A DNA stretch of 55,631 bases. Source: an uncultured Aeromonadales bacterium (GTDB lineage Bacteria; Pseudomonadota; Gammaproteobacteria; Enterobacterales; Succinivibrionaceae). Positions 38,308-47,700 of the stretch are shown here, in pieces (the stretch's first letter is position 1; each line of letters begins with the position of its first letter). Location: the NCBI GenBank assembly GCA_902782145.1, contig CACZLZ010000041.1, positions 1 through 55,631 on the forward strand, given 5' to 3'. Below the pieces are notes generated by a model. It did no database searches. It was not told where the DNA came from and saw nothing but the letters and a program-made list of their open reading frames with translations. Both the position numbers and the translations under genes were made by a program.

Positions 38308-38475
38308 ATGAAAAGAAACCTGCTCAGCATTCTGCTGCTTGCCAACGCATCGGACGCCCTGGCCGGAGTGGATCCGCTTCTGGTCATGAGTAAAGAATCT
38401 TCATTCACAAATATAGTTGCTCTCGTGGTGATTGGGCTCATCATCATCGGGGGCATCCTGGGTGGAGGCAAATGA
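38308..38475 (+). CDS. 55-residue small membrane or secreted protein
   Basis: ATG 38308 follows a GGGGGATGAG site. The product MKRNLLSILLLANASDALAG... begins with a Sec-type signal (two basic residues, hydrophobic core, AxA-like DALAG). A second hydrophobic segment (NIVALVVIGLIIIGGILGGG) reaches almost to the C-terminus, giving one exported or membrane-spanning mini-protein. It is the last plus-strand gene of the block. Small membrane proteins at the end of defence operons can be effectors, but no family is recognised and it may be unrelated. Confidence 0.6.
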   Translation: MKRNLLSILLLANASDALAGVDPLLVMSKESSFTNIVALVVIGLIIIGGILGGGK

Positions 38476-39002
38476 TCGGCTGGTACCGGTCACCAAATTC
38501 CTGATGTGCAGTATGGAGGGCTGCGAGTCAGCTCAGAATAATGCTATCCCCCTAGAGACCCAGATCCGAAGGGCTTCAGCAACATGAGCCACGCCAGACG
38601 TGGAAGGTTAGTTCTGAGTTCAGGGGTGAATGAAGGGTCACACGAGCTGAGAAACAGGAAGATGAAAGCAGAAATGATGTTATAGGGAAGTGTCAGACAA
38701 AGCAAGGTGACTGCTGACATCATCGTGGTTCTCGAGATATAAAAGAGCCGTTAGGTTGAACCTTAAACGGCTCCACGAACTGTTAACGATGTCCGTCTGC
38801 ACATGTGATCAAAGATTAGTCAGTACTCAGGAACGCAGATACATAAAAAGTAAGATCCCGGAGAGATCAGATTGATGATGCAGACGAACGAGGCACCGTG
38901 GATCTACAGTCCTAACTTCGTATAAGGGGTATTATGTTAAATGCCCTGGATATGACATTATCAACTCCCAGACCCGCAAACTACAGCTTTGATGAACAGA
39001 CT
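38476..39002. other. intergenic stretch at the 3' end of the plus-strand block
   Basis: About 525 bases without a credible gene; composition is lower in G+C than the block. The only distinct element is a hairpin at 38745-38773 (listed separately). The plus-strand block and the minus-strand HicB-like gene converge here. Confidence 0.55.
38745..38773 (+). terminator. hairpin, possible weak terminator between converging genes
   Basis: GAGCCGTT (38745-38752) pairs with AACGGCTC (38766-38773), with an inner AGG/CCT extension. No T-run follows on the plus strand. On the minus strand the stem is followed by TTTTATATC, which would suit termination of the minus-strand gene ending at 39003. Moderate evidence only. 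Confidence 0.4.
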
Positions 39003-39197
39003 TCAGTTCAGCCCCACCCCCAATGTGACTCCTCCGATTGCACGACTGAACTGAACCTCAATGTAAGCACTCAATCCCTTGAACAGTGCATCCTTTACTT
39101 CTTCCAGGGATGAAAGTTCCTGGGTTTCCAAATCAAGATCCTGCACAAAGCTGGTAAACTTCCCGTCCTGTTCTTTGACTGTGTACTTGTAAAACAT
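39003..39197 (-). CDS. HicB-like small protein
   Basis: A 64-residue protein, MFYKYTVKEQDGKFTSFVQD, then LDLETQELSSLEEVKDALFK. It follows the HicB/UPF0150 pattern: beta strand, dG-x-f-x-x-x-x-xDl, then an s-leEa-k-a helix. No DNA-binding extension and no HicA toxin gene are present next to it, so it may be a solitary HicB-fold protein rather than an antitoxin. It lies 34 bases downstream of the acylphosphatase gene on the same strand. Confidence 0.6.
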   Translation of the reverse strand: MFYKYTVKEQDGKFTSFVQDLDLETQELSSLEEVKDALFKGLSAYIEVQFSRAIGGVTLGVGLN

Positions 39198-39231
39198 TTC
39201 TTGCTGGTCCAGTTATCCATTTGAACAGTCT

Positions 39232-39531
39232 TCAAAATACAAAGAATCCCGATGCATCCCCGACGACCGGAATTTCCTGGCATTCAGCCGCATCGATCCG
39301 GACATAAGTACCCTGCGCTATCATAGACACCGCTTGATCAATCATCTCCTCTGATCCCTGGATCTCCATGGAAACGGTGCCGTCCCTTTCATTGTGCACC
39401 CATCCAGAGCATCCACAGACATCTGCCGCCCTGCAGGCGTGGTATCTGAAGCCCACTCCCTGAACACGCCCCCGGAATGAATAATGCCTTCGTACCAAAA
39501 CTCTTTCCCTTATCACCGAAAACGACAGCAA
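39232..39531 (-). CDS. acyP: acylphosphatase
   Basis: About 99 residues with the acylphosphatase signature GRVQGVGFRYHACRAA (catalytic Arg in VGFR) and the second motif WVHNERDGTVSMEIQG, which supplies the catalytic Asn. The enzyme hydrolyses acyl phosphates such as carbamoyl phosphate in the cytosol. No ATG is present before the domain. A TTG at 39531 gives a 15-residue extension, and an in-frame GTG just after it is an alternative, so the start is uncertain. The gene is ordinary housekeeping and lower in G+C than the accessory blocks, suggesting this section is chromosomal backbone. Confidence 0.88.
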   Translation of the reverse strand: MLSFSVIRERVLVRRHYSFRGRVQGVGFRYHACRAADVCGCSGWVHNERDGTVSMEIQGSEEMIDQAVSMIAQGTYVRIDAAECQEIPVVGDASGFFVF

Positions 39532-39738
39532 ACCATCAGCAAACCCTCAAGATCACTTGCGTCAATGTCCGCCCCATACTTCAGTCAAGCGAACCTGTAG
39601 GGTATGGCAAATACGGGAAAACCATTTCAGAGGCTTGGTCAGGCATTATGCCTGTTAACTACGTCAGAGAAGATCCCGGTACCCTGAAAGCCCAGAAAGC
39701 CAAATGATCCTTACAGACTGCCAGTCATAACAGCCATC

Positions 39739-40323
39739 TTAGCATCCGTCAGTGAAAAGCCTGATCTGGATGCCATTCAGGTTGCCGTCATGTTTGGTGT
39801 CTCTGGGATCTTGATAACAAGGAGTGTTGTAAAAAATATAGCACTGGTGCTTGACAGTAAGATCTTCTCCGGCTTCAAAAGCGTCAGGAACAGGCGCACC
39901 ATTGAGGGTCACCAGAATTTGGCGGGCATCCTTGTCCCATTCCTTAAACACATAAACCCATTTGTTGTCAGGAACCCTGCCGTCCACAATCTTGCCCAGA
40001 TCGGCATTCAATGCACGGACAATGCCGTCAGGAGTAGCGTCTGGAAAGCCGCACTTAACTGCAATTTTTTCCTCTTCCCTGCAGGAGTTGTCAAATCCTG
40101 TGGGACACATTGCCTCGTCCTTTTCCAGCCCCGCAAGTTCTCTTTTAGCGTTCACCAGTTCGGCGGCATGGCGCAGAGCACCAGCCATGGTCTTCAGGGC
40201 TGCTATCCTGTTATCCTTGAGGTTATCCGCCAAAGCCTGCCCTGAAAATGATGACACACCCCAAAGAACGACCGCTGCAGTCAGCGCACTGCACACGGAA
40301 ATTGATTTTCCTTTCAGACTCAT
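39739..40323 (-). CDS. secreted pilin-like protein with Sec signal peptide
   Basis: A 194-residue protein. The N-terminus has a Sec signal (LTAAVVLWGVSSF, cleavage after QALA). The mature part begins NLKDNRIAALKTMAGALRHA, then AELVNAKREL, a pattern I know from the helical spine and alpha-beta loop of some gammaproteobacterial type IV pilin-like proteins. Four or more Cys (MCPTGFDNSC, KCGFP, QCYIFYNTPCYQD, TDGC) suggest disulfides in the periplasm. It lacks the prepilin G-F-x-x-x-E site. The 5' flank of this gene carries one copy of the 99-bp repeat that borders the IS element. Confidence 0.65.
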   Translation of the reverse strand: MSLKGKSISVCSALTAAVVLWGVSSFSGQALADNLKDNRIAALKTMAGALRHAAELVNAKRELAGLEKDEAMCPTGFDNSCREEEKIAVKCGFPDATPDGIVRALNADLGKIVDGRVPDNKWVYVFKEWDKDARQILVTLNGAPVPDAFEAGEDLTVKHQCYIFYNTPCYQDPRDTKHDGNLNGIQIRLFTDGC

Positions 40324-40358
40324 AAAAATTTCTCACCAAACCAACAAACAACAAAGCA

Positions 40359-40457
40359 TTTTCAGGAACTTCCATCACCTGCCAATAACAATGGATTGTA
40401 TAGTCAGCACCGACAGCCTTCCACAAACTGCGATCTGAAATATGATTCAGGTGCAGA
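40359..40457 (+). repeat. 99-bp direct repeat, left copy
   Basis: Identical over 99 bases to 43073-43171. The two copies bracket the IS element, consistent with the unusually long target duplications known for IS1634. The copy lies in the upstream region of the pilin-like gene at 40323. Confidence 0.9.
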
Positions 40458-40515
40458 GCTACTAGCCTACCCTATCCTGCCCTCCCGTGTTTCGCAGCAA
40501 ATTGGCCAATAAATT

Positions 40516-40552
40516 GGGGCTAAAGCCTTGCAGAAACAGGCTTTCTGCCCCC
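40516..40552 (-). terminator. hairpin downstream of the transposase gene
   Basis: GGGGC/TAAAGCCT and AGGCTTT/CTGCCCC form a stem of about 12 pairs with small interior mismatches. It lies between the transposase stop (40584) and the IS end. On the minus strand it is followed by AATTTATTGG. It may end transposase transcripts or block read-in from outside. Confidence 0.5.
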
Positions 40553-40583
40553 TTTTGAAGTTAGAATTATATAGTGGATCTCT

Positions 40584-42920
40584 TCAAGATGCCTGGGAAC
40601 TGCATTTCGCTCTGAGTTTGGAAAGTTGAAATTCTGACCGTCTCAGGGTCTTCAATTGAAACATATCGCGCAGTTGCTCAATGGTTGAGATTGAAGGAAT
40701 TGCCTTACCCGCAAGGATACCAAACAACCTATCACTGATTGAGTCTTCATTATCATCATTAGTTTCTGAGTCTTTCCGCATGGAATCCCTTTTTAGGGTT
40801 CCAAGGGCTTTCAGATAAACGCAATTGCGTTCATCTTTGAAAAGAGTCATCAGTTTGAGTTCATTTAGAGCAGTTTGAATGTCAGAGATGGTTACGCTCA
40901 AGTTCTGCTCAGCAAACTTATGCTGAATTACCCTCACTATGATCAAAGCCAAGACACAAAGAAGAATATGCCCAGTGACACTCTTCCTGTCTCTGACAAA
41001 AAGAGGTCTAATGTCAAAATCACTTTTCATCACCCTAAAACAGTCTTCAATTTGGACAAGGTGATGGTATAAAGTGCTCACATATGATGGAGTCAGTTCA
41101 ATATTTGATCCGTTTGGCTTTTGGTAGAGAATACCTGCATATCCTGCACACCGCTTTCGCTTTTTTATCAGTTCTTCATTTAGCGCAACAGCAATATAGG
41201 TTTTGGACATAACTTTTTGCGTATTGCTCTTATCCTTGTCTTGAGTAGGTAGAACAGGATTATCCGGGGGTGACTTCTTCTTATCATTTTCAGTAGAATC
41301 TGCCAATGAAGGTGTCAGTTCTTCATGCGACACTGTTTCTGATCCTTTATTTGAATCTTTTGGCGATTCAACTTTAGCATCTTTATCGCACTGCTGGTCA
41401 GATGCTTTAATATAGTCTTCTTTCTTTATTTCTTTAGAAGACTCACTTCTATCAGTACGATTTTTAGCATCCTCCGGTGATTCTGTATAAACAAATTGTT
41501 TCCATCCACCCGACAATAATTTTACATTTTCCTTGCGTTCAATTGCTTGTTGAGCTCTCCGCAGATTTTCTTCAAGTAATTCTAGGTCTCTTGATTTCCT
41601 TGATTCACTGAAGGTGATCATTAGACTGCAGTCAATAGCATACTTTTTATTTTTACCGTCTTTATCCTTTTCTTTTCGATCAGAACAAGCCTGATGGTAA
41701 GGAATAACCTTATATAGGAACGAAGTATCATTACCAGCTTGATCTTTTACGGGTGCAAAATCCTTGAGATCAAGTTCATTCTCCCTGATATCCCTTGAGA
41801 AAGACAGTGCAGACTTGGCTACACTGAAGCCGAGCCCCTCATCAAGGAGCATACTCAGGTTTTTGGTTCCATTCAAAGCGCTGTCAGCAACCATTATTGC
41901 TTCCTGGATCTTGTACTTTTCCTTAAGCGCTCTTACTGATTTCGCCATGGTTACTGTCTCAGCCTTGTTACCTGAGAAAACTTGGAAATCTATGGGAATA
42001 GCAAATTCGTCTATTACCAAGGCTATCGAAACTAGTGGAAGATCGGTTCTTTTCTCCTTGCTGACTCCATGCATTCGCAAAGGTTCACCAAAGGATTCAA
42101 TTATCTCTTCAAGTTCGGAATATAAACTTTCATTTTCATCTATGATCCGATCAAGTTCCTTATCAGGTATTGTCTTGAAATCAGGGTGTTCCTTTCTCAG
42201 CCTTCGACGGAGCAGTCTTTGTGCTTTCTTTTTGAACCAATATGTGTCGTTACACGGTGTTTCAAAATAACAGTTGGTGCAATCATAAAAAAGAAGCGTT
42301 TTTCCTCTTTGGACGATTGAATCAACTCTGTCAGATACATGCTTTATTATCCGGTCCTTGTAATCTGCAAGTAAATGAAGACTCCTGTATATATCATCCT
42401 TCTTGAAGCCTGCCATCGGATCACCGAGAAAGCTAGGGCTTAAATCCATACCTTCACGGTAAGAACATGGAGATATTATTTTGAGAACTGTAAAGTACAA
42501 CGCTATTTCAGATAGATCATACTGATATTCAAGTCCTTCATAACTTTTCAAGTAATCAAGAAACTTACTCATCTGAAGTTCAACATTCCAGAAATTGCGT
42601 AGTGCTAGATGAGCATAGTTCTGGGGTAACACAGCCTTGAAGTTTTCAAGGAACTTACTATCAGATAAATTACCTCCTAAGTCCTTAAAAATACCGTTTA
42701 TTGTCCTTTCTTTTTCAGCCTTATACTTTTCTTTGCTGCTTCCATAAAGTTTCTTTAATTCTGCGTACTTTTCAGGGTATTCTTTGATAAAGGTGTCCCG
42801 ATTTCCAAAACTGTTTACAATCTTAGGTTTAGATTTTCGTGTTACAGGATCGTATACAGACTCCATGAGATACAGGTATGTGATGCCGTTTTTCTTGAGC
42901 AGTCTCTCCACCAAGAACAT
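40584..42920 (-). CDS. IS1634-family transposase
   Basis: 778 residues from the ATG at 42920 (AGGGGTAGGT upstream; MFLVERLLKKNGITYLYLME is the usual family start); the frame is open to 43013 but lacks another good start. The DDE residues are in LLFYDCTNCYFET (first D), IMVADSALNGTKNL (second D) and YHHLVQIEDCFRVMKSDFDI (E, with the IS4-type helix around RPLFVRDR). Between the second D and the final E there is an insertion of about 85 residues, rich in Lys, Asp, Ser and Glu (SSKEIKKEDYIKASD...), with low complexity; it makes the protein longer than usual. The gene is intact and could be active. Confidence 0.92.
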   Translation of the reverse strand: MFLVERLLKKNGITYLYLMESVYDPVTRKSKPKIVNSFGNRDTFIKEYPEKYAELKKLYGSSKEKYKAEKERTINGIFKDLGGNLSDSKFLENFKAVLPQNYAHLALRNFWNVELQMSKFLDYLKSYEGLEYQYDLSEIALYFTVLKIISPCSYREGMDLSPSFLGDPMAGFKKDDIYRSLHLLADYKDRIIKHVSDRVDSIVQRGKTLLFYDCTNCYFETPCNDTYWFKKKAQRLLRRRLRKEHPDFKTIPDKELDRIIDENESLYSELEEIIESFGEPLRMHGVSKEKRTDLPLVSIALVIDEFAIPIDFQVFSGNKAETVTMAKSVRALKEKYKIQEAIMVADSALNGTKNLSMLLDEGLGFSVAKSALSFSRDIRENELDLKDFAPVKDQAGNDTSFLYKVIPYHQACSDRKEKDKDGKNKKYAIDCSLMITFSESRKSRDLELLEENLRRAQQAIERKENVKLLSGGWKQFVYTESPEDAKNRTDRSESSKEIKKEDYIKASDQQCDKDAKVESPKDSNKGSETVSHEELTPSLADSTENDKKKSPPDNPVLPTQDKDKSNTQKVMSKTYIAVALNEELIKKRKRCAGYAGILYQKPNGSNIELTPSYVSTLYHHLVQIEDCFRVMKSDFDIRPLFVRDRKSVTGHILLCVLALIIVRVIQHKFAEQNLSVTISDIQTALNELKLMTLFKDERNCVYLKALGTLKRDSMRKDSETNDDNEDSISDRLFGILAGKAIPSISTIEQLRDMFQLKTLRRSEFQLSKLRAKCSSQAS

Positions 42921-43072
42921 ACCTACCCCTGTGTCAGTCAACTCTATCTGAGAGGAGTATAGCAGGGATCGAGCGGATCTACTAGATAATTCTAATATTT
43001 TTGATGCCAACAAAGCCTGTCATACCAATGGTTTATCCATAGTTTGAGGCTGATTAGACTGCGAAACCCGGG

Positions 43073-43171
43073 TTTTCAGGAACTTCCATCACCTGCCAAT
43101 AACAATGGATTGTATAGTCAGCACCGACAGCCTTCCACAAACTGCGATCTGAAATATGATTCAGGTGCAGA
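43073..43171 (+). repeat. 99-bp direct repeat, right copy
   Basis: Identical to 40359-40457, starting right after the right inverted repeat of the IS element and ending where the flanks diverge (CTTTCC here, GCTACT on the left). Confidence 0.9.
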
Positions 43172-43577
43172 CTTTCCGGGAGAGTCGGCCGCGACCACCA
43201 AAAGAGAAATCTGCGAGATCCTGGATCCCAGGCCTTCTACGTCCTGTGCCAGTGGCTCAGGATACCTTCATACCATAAGGATCTCAGACTTTCATGGTTC
43301 CAGAAATCAAACCCAACTGCATTTCATTCCTCCTCCCGGATCCTGCGCGACACGCAGGGGATCTGGAGGCAGCCAATACAGTTTAGCTCTCCTGTCTATC
43401 CAAGAACTTCACCCAGGCAATAACGAAATTCCGCCTGACAGATTTCTGATCTGCCGGTTCAGCGACCGCAGACACCATTCCTGGATCCGTAAAGGTCGAT
43501 CCACACATTTCTGATACAGACAGGAAGCAGCAGTGATGATCGAATAAAGAATGAATGCACCTGAAGGGTCCGCCCGG
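43172..43577. other. intergenic, no gene recognised
   Basis: About 400 bases between the IS repeat and the 3' end of the TPM gene. This was the right side of the IS target. An open frame crossing the repeat exists on the plus strand but has no family character and is judged spurious. Confidence 0.5.
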
Positions 43578-44444
43578 CTACCTGCTGGCTCCACCGCCGC
43601 CAAAACTGCCGCCGCCACCGCCGTAGCCGCCACCGGAGGATCCTCCGGACCAGCCGCCGCCGGAAGAACTTCCGCCACCGCCGCCACCGCCGCCGGAGGA
43701 CATGGCAGCCCAAATCAAAAGGCCAAATGTCAAAAAGAACACTAAGACCCCCAGCAGTGCCAGGAAGGAATTAAGGATCCGCTCACCCAGAGTCTCGTCA
43801 TTATCCGCAATGGTAGTGTTTTCCGGGAAAGTAAGATCTGCCATAGTAGGCGATCCGGGTTCCTCCTCAGTCTGGTCAAACCGGTGAAGAGAACCTGGAA
43901 TGTCCAGCCCCGCATCCTGGTAGATAAGACCAGCCACCGCCACAAAGGTGTTCAGAGCGGCCTGGTTCCAGTGACGGGCGTTTTTGGGATCCACGGCATT
44001 CTCATCCAGGATCCGTCCTGCCCGGGCGTCGGGAATAAGCCCCTCAAGCCCCTTGCCCACCTCAAGGCGGACGTGGGGCTCTGCGGTGGTGAAGAGGATC
44101 AGGATCCCGTTGTCCTTTTCCCTGGTGCCGATGGCCAGACTGTTGGCCATGGCCAGGCTGAAGGTCTCCAGGGGCTCCTCCCGTGTGTCCGGCACCGCAG
44201 CCACCACGATCTGGGCGGTAGTCTTCTGATCCAGTATCCTTGCCTGGTCAAAAATATACTGCTCAGTGGCCTCAGTGAAGACGCCGCTGTAATCCTGAAT
44301 GTAGAAGTATTTGGAAACTTCCGGAGAGGAAGAGGAGGGGTAGTTCACCTCCTCCATTTCCTCCCGGATAAAGAACATAACAACCGTGCCAATCAGCAGC
44401 AGAAAAAAGATCCTCTTTATCCAGTTGAAGAGGTTACCGCCCAT
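43578..44444 (-). CDS. TPM-domain membrane protein
   Basis: About 288 residues from the ATG at 44444 (GGAGTGAG upstream; a TTG at 44468 is less likely). The N-terminus has a membrane anchor (RIFFLLLIGTVVMFFI). A TPM domain (PF04536) follows: YIQDYSGVFTEATEQYIFDQ, then QIVVAAVPDTREE, LAIGTREKDNGILILFTTAE, RLEVGKGLEGLIPDARAGRI. A second hydrophobic helix (FLALLGVLVFFLTFGLLIWA) precedes a Gly/Ser-rich tail, as in YgcG-like proteins. The domain would face the periplasm. The function of the family is not settled (acid phosphatase activity or photosystem repair in plants, envelope stress in bacteria). It has no evident link to the helicase gene upstream. Confidence 0.88.
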   Translation of the reverse strand: MGGNLFNWIKRIFFLLLIGTVVMFFIREEMEEVNYPSSSSPEVSKYFYIQDYSGVFTEATEQYIFDQARILDQKTTAQIVVAAVPDTREEPLETFSLAMANSLAIGTREKDNGILILFTTAEPHVRLEVGKGLEGLIPDARAGRILDENAVDPKNARHWNQAALNTFVAVAGLIYQDAGLDIPGSLHRFDQTEEEPGSPTMADLTFPENTTIADNDETLGERILNSFLALLGVLVFFLTFGLLIWAAMSSGGGGGGGGSSSGGGWSGGSSGGGYGGGGGSFGGGGASR

Positions 44445-44468
44445 ATTCTCACTCCAGGCAACAGCCAA

Positions 44469-44780
44469 AAGGCCAAATCAAAAATATATCAATCTAAAAG
44501 GGGGGAACCTGACGATCCCTCAGGAAGGCCATACACACGCCTTGTCACACATCCGTTATCCAGGGCAACCAGTCATCCGCTGGCACCATGCCGCCTTATC
44601 ATCCGGAGGCGACAGTGACTGAGCCGAAACAGATCCAGGATCATATCAGCACCGGTAGCAGGTGCTCCTGCACCAGGTCATACACGGCACTGATAAACAA
44701 GAGAGTCACCCAAGGCAATCATCTTGAAAAAGGATCCTGACATTGCCAGGATCCTAAAAAGCAGAACGAAAACCCGCTCA
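44469..44780. other. intergenic with terminator
   Basis: Between the TPM gene and the 3' end of the kinase-helicase gene. It contains the strong hairpin at 44726-44760. The A+T-rich section 44475-44500 may be the TPM promoter. Confidence 0.5.
44726..44760 (-). terminator. rho-independent terminator of the kinase-UvrD gene
   Basis: A 9-bp perfect stem, AGGATCCTG (44731-44739) with CAGGATCCT (44747-44755), is followed on the minus strand by TTTTTC and preceded by TTTTT. It lies about 25 bases after the stop of the kinase-helicase gene at 44781. The flanking A/T runs on both sides could make it bidirectional. Confidence 0.8.
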
Positions 44781-47700
44781 TCACCGGAGTTCCTCAATTT
44801 TCATCAGGCGGTTGCGGTAGTCATAGCACCTGACAATCACATCCGCCTCCAGGGGCAGGATCCGGCCCATCGCCCGGACCGCCTGCTCCCGGCTGTCGTA
44901 GCGTCGGCTCCAGCGCCGCTCCTCCGGCTGGAACACAAACCCCAGCGCCCGGAGCTGGTTCCTGAAGGGAAAAGTGTTGCCGCTGAGCACCACCGTGATC
45001 CGCTGCCGCAGGGCCATGTCATCCCCGGCCAGGGTTTCCAGGACCAGCTCCTCGCTGATCTCCTCAAAGTCATAGCCACATCCCATGATAAAGTAGGAGA
45101 TGGTCTCCGGGGTGTCCGCCACCAAATACAGCCGGCTCCGAGCCCGGGTGACGCCCACATAGAGCAGGCGCCGCTCCTCCTGGACGATCTGCTTCTCATC
45201 CATGCCCACCAGGCTCTGGTACACCGAATCCGGATGGATCAGGGGAAAGAACCAGTTGTTGACATCCAGGATGACATGATCCGCCTCACTGCCCTTGTAG
45301 GTGTGCACGGTGCGGATCTCCACCCCCAGGGGCTCAAGCTGGGGCTTCAGCTCCTGCATCTCCCCCCGGGTGCGGGTGAGCACCACCACCGACTCCCCCT
45401 CCAGGCGGTTCCGGACTATATAGCGGGCCAGATTGCAGATCCGCTCCAGGGAGATCCGGGCTCCCGGGCCGGTGAACTCCGGAGCGGTGTAAAGCTGCAC
45501 CCTGCCCTCCTCCTCACGGATCGCCCGGGCCGGCTCCCCCAGCTCCTCCATCAGGGAATTGCCCAGCTCCACAATGCTCCTGGCCGACCGGTAGTTGGCC
45601 AGCATGCTCATCCGCTGAGATCCGGGGAAATACACCGTAAAATCCTGGAAGAACCGCAGCTCCGCTCCGGCAAAGCCGTTGATGGCCTGCCAGTCATCCC
45701 CCACCGCCAGCAGGCTTGGCGGGGTTTCACAGCGGCGGCACACACACTGGATAAGATCATAATAGATCCGGGAAAAATCCTGAAACTCATCCACCATGAT
45801 GTGGGTCAGGCGCCGGGTGAACCAGTTCAGCCCGAAATCCCCCTCCAGTTTCTCCTCCGCCACAGCGAACATCCGCACGAAGTCATAGCAGTCATGCTTC
45901 TCCAGCAGTTCACCGTAGGCCGTGAAGAAGTCCAGGAACAGCCGGTTGAACAGCCGCCGCTCCCCGGGCTGATCCCGGTCGAAGCTCTCCTTCCGGATCT
46001 GCACCGCCAGCTCCTCCGGGGTCATCCGGCGCTGCCGGGCGATAACTGTCAGCAGGATGAAGTTGTTCAGCATGCGCTCCCGGGGCCCCTTGGCATCCCG
46101 GAAGATATCAGCCTCCGGCCGCCGGGAGAGCCTCAGGGGTGCCACATCCAGGAGGAGCCGGCAGAGTTCCTGCTCCCGCTCCGGGGCAAGGCAGAAGGAT
46201 CCCCCGTCCCCGGGATCCAGGGTGATCACAGGAAAGCCCGCCGCCGTGGCCTCCAGGATCTTCCCGCCTGAGGCTCCGGAAGTGAACCCCAGGGGTCCCT
46301 CCCAGCCCTTCACAAAAACCGGATGCTCCGGATCCATTTCCAGGCGGAAGCACTTCCGGCCCTGATCGGCAGTGGACTGATAGATATAAGGCAGGCGGTA
46401 AAGATAGAGGGTGTTGGCGATCCGCATGTCACCAATGGAATCCACCCGGTCCCCCCAGGCAGTGAACCAGGTGCCGCCCCCCTGCTCCCCCTCGCTGAAC
46501 AGGCCAAACATCAGCCGGAGATAGTCCTTCAGCATTTCCGGATCTTCCAGCCGGGTGCGGATCACCAGATCCAGGATCCGGGGATTGAGGGAGGAGGTGG
46601 CCTCTGTCAGGACAAACTGCTCTTCCGTCGGGCGCACGATCCGGTAGGCCAGAGCATGGAAGGTCATGACGTGGGGCAGCACAATGCCACTGATCCTGAG
46701 GCTCGACTCCAGCACCGCCTCCCGCTGCTGGATCGCCGCCGCTCCCTGCCGCCCCAGGATCTCCTGAAACCGCCCCCAGGCCTCCTCCCCGGCCAGATAC
46801 CGGAACAGCCGCTCCTTCAGGAGCACCGCGGCGCTTTTGTTGAAGGCCAGCATGAGGATATGCCCCGGCTCCACCCCGCGGTGCCCCATAAGAAACAGCA
46901 CCAGATACACCAGCAGGGTGGTCTTTCCGGATCCGGCCCGGGCGGTGACCAGGGTGGAAGTTCCCGGGGCGAGGATGATCCGGGCCTGCTCGGCGTTGGG
47001 GGGCAACAGTGCCGGATAATGGTGTGCAAACCAATTCCGGAGGATCACCAGGGGGCCCCGGGCAAACTCATCGGCATCCGCCCGGGCGGCCCGCTCCTGG
47101 AAGTCGGCAAAACGGTGGCGGAAAAGGAACCGGAGCTCCCCCGCCTCCCTGCCGCCGGCTGCGTCATCCGGATCTTCCCCCTCCGACTCTCCGGAAAACA
47201 GCAGATCCGGATCAGCCTTGCGCAGAAACCCGGGCAGCTCTCCGATCCGGGAAACCAGCTCCCGGCAGTCCCGGAGCATGCCCTTAAGGCTGATCGGCTC
47301 CTGGAAGGCAAACTCCGGGATCCTGGTCAGGGAGACACAGCCGCTGAACATCTGATCCATGGATCGGACTGCGGAGGTGTCATAACAGGGCACTTCCTTC
47401 AGGGCGCAGCAGTTCTGGAACATGCCCTTCATGCGCTCCACCTGGCCGGTGGCCAGGCTCGGCGCCTTCTCCAGGCAGGCGCAGTCGGCAAACATGTAGG
47501 ACAGATCCCGGATCCCCGGATCCAGCCGGATCACGGGCTCGATGATCTGATCCCGGCTCCCGTCGAAAAAGCCCGGGGGCAGACTCTGGAAATACAGGAT
47601 CTGAATGGGCTCCGGACTGGCAGCCCGGATCTGGCGGTAGCTGGTGAAACCGCTTACCACCGCAATCCCCAGTTTTGCCAGATCCTCCCGGCCCATGAGC

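Larger units (their letters stand above)
40458..43072. mobile_element. IS1634-type insertion sequence (IS4 superfamily)
   Basis: This is the interval between the two 99-bp repeats. It contains one transposase gene on the minus strand. Terminal inverted repeats can be seen as CCCGTGTTTCGCAG (40484-40497) and, at the right end, the reverse complement CCCGGGTTTCGCAG (43059-43072), 13 of 14 identical. The right end abuts the repeat exactly. On the left, 26 bases lie between the repeat and the inverted repeat, so the element proper is probably 40484-43072 with some later change or a longer target copy on that side. A+T-rich, unlike the neighbouring DNA. Confidence 0.88.

Noticed and set aside
43044-43514. 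156-residue plus-strand open frame across the right 99-bp repeat
   Set aside because: Crosses the IS end and the repeat, has no ribosome site and no family similarity.
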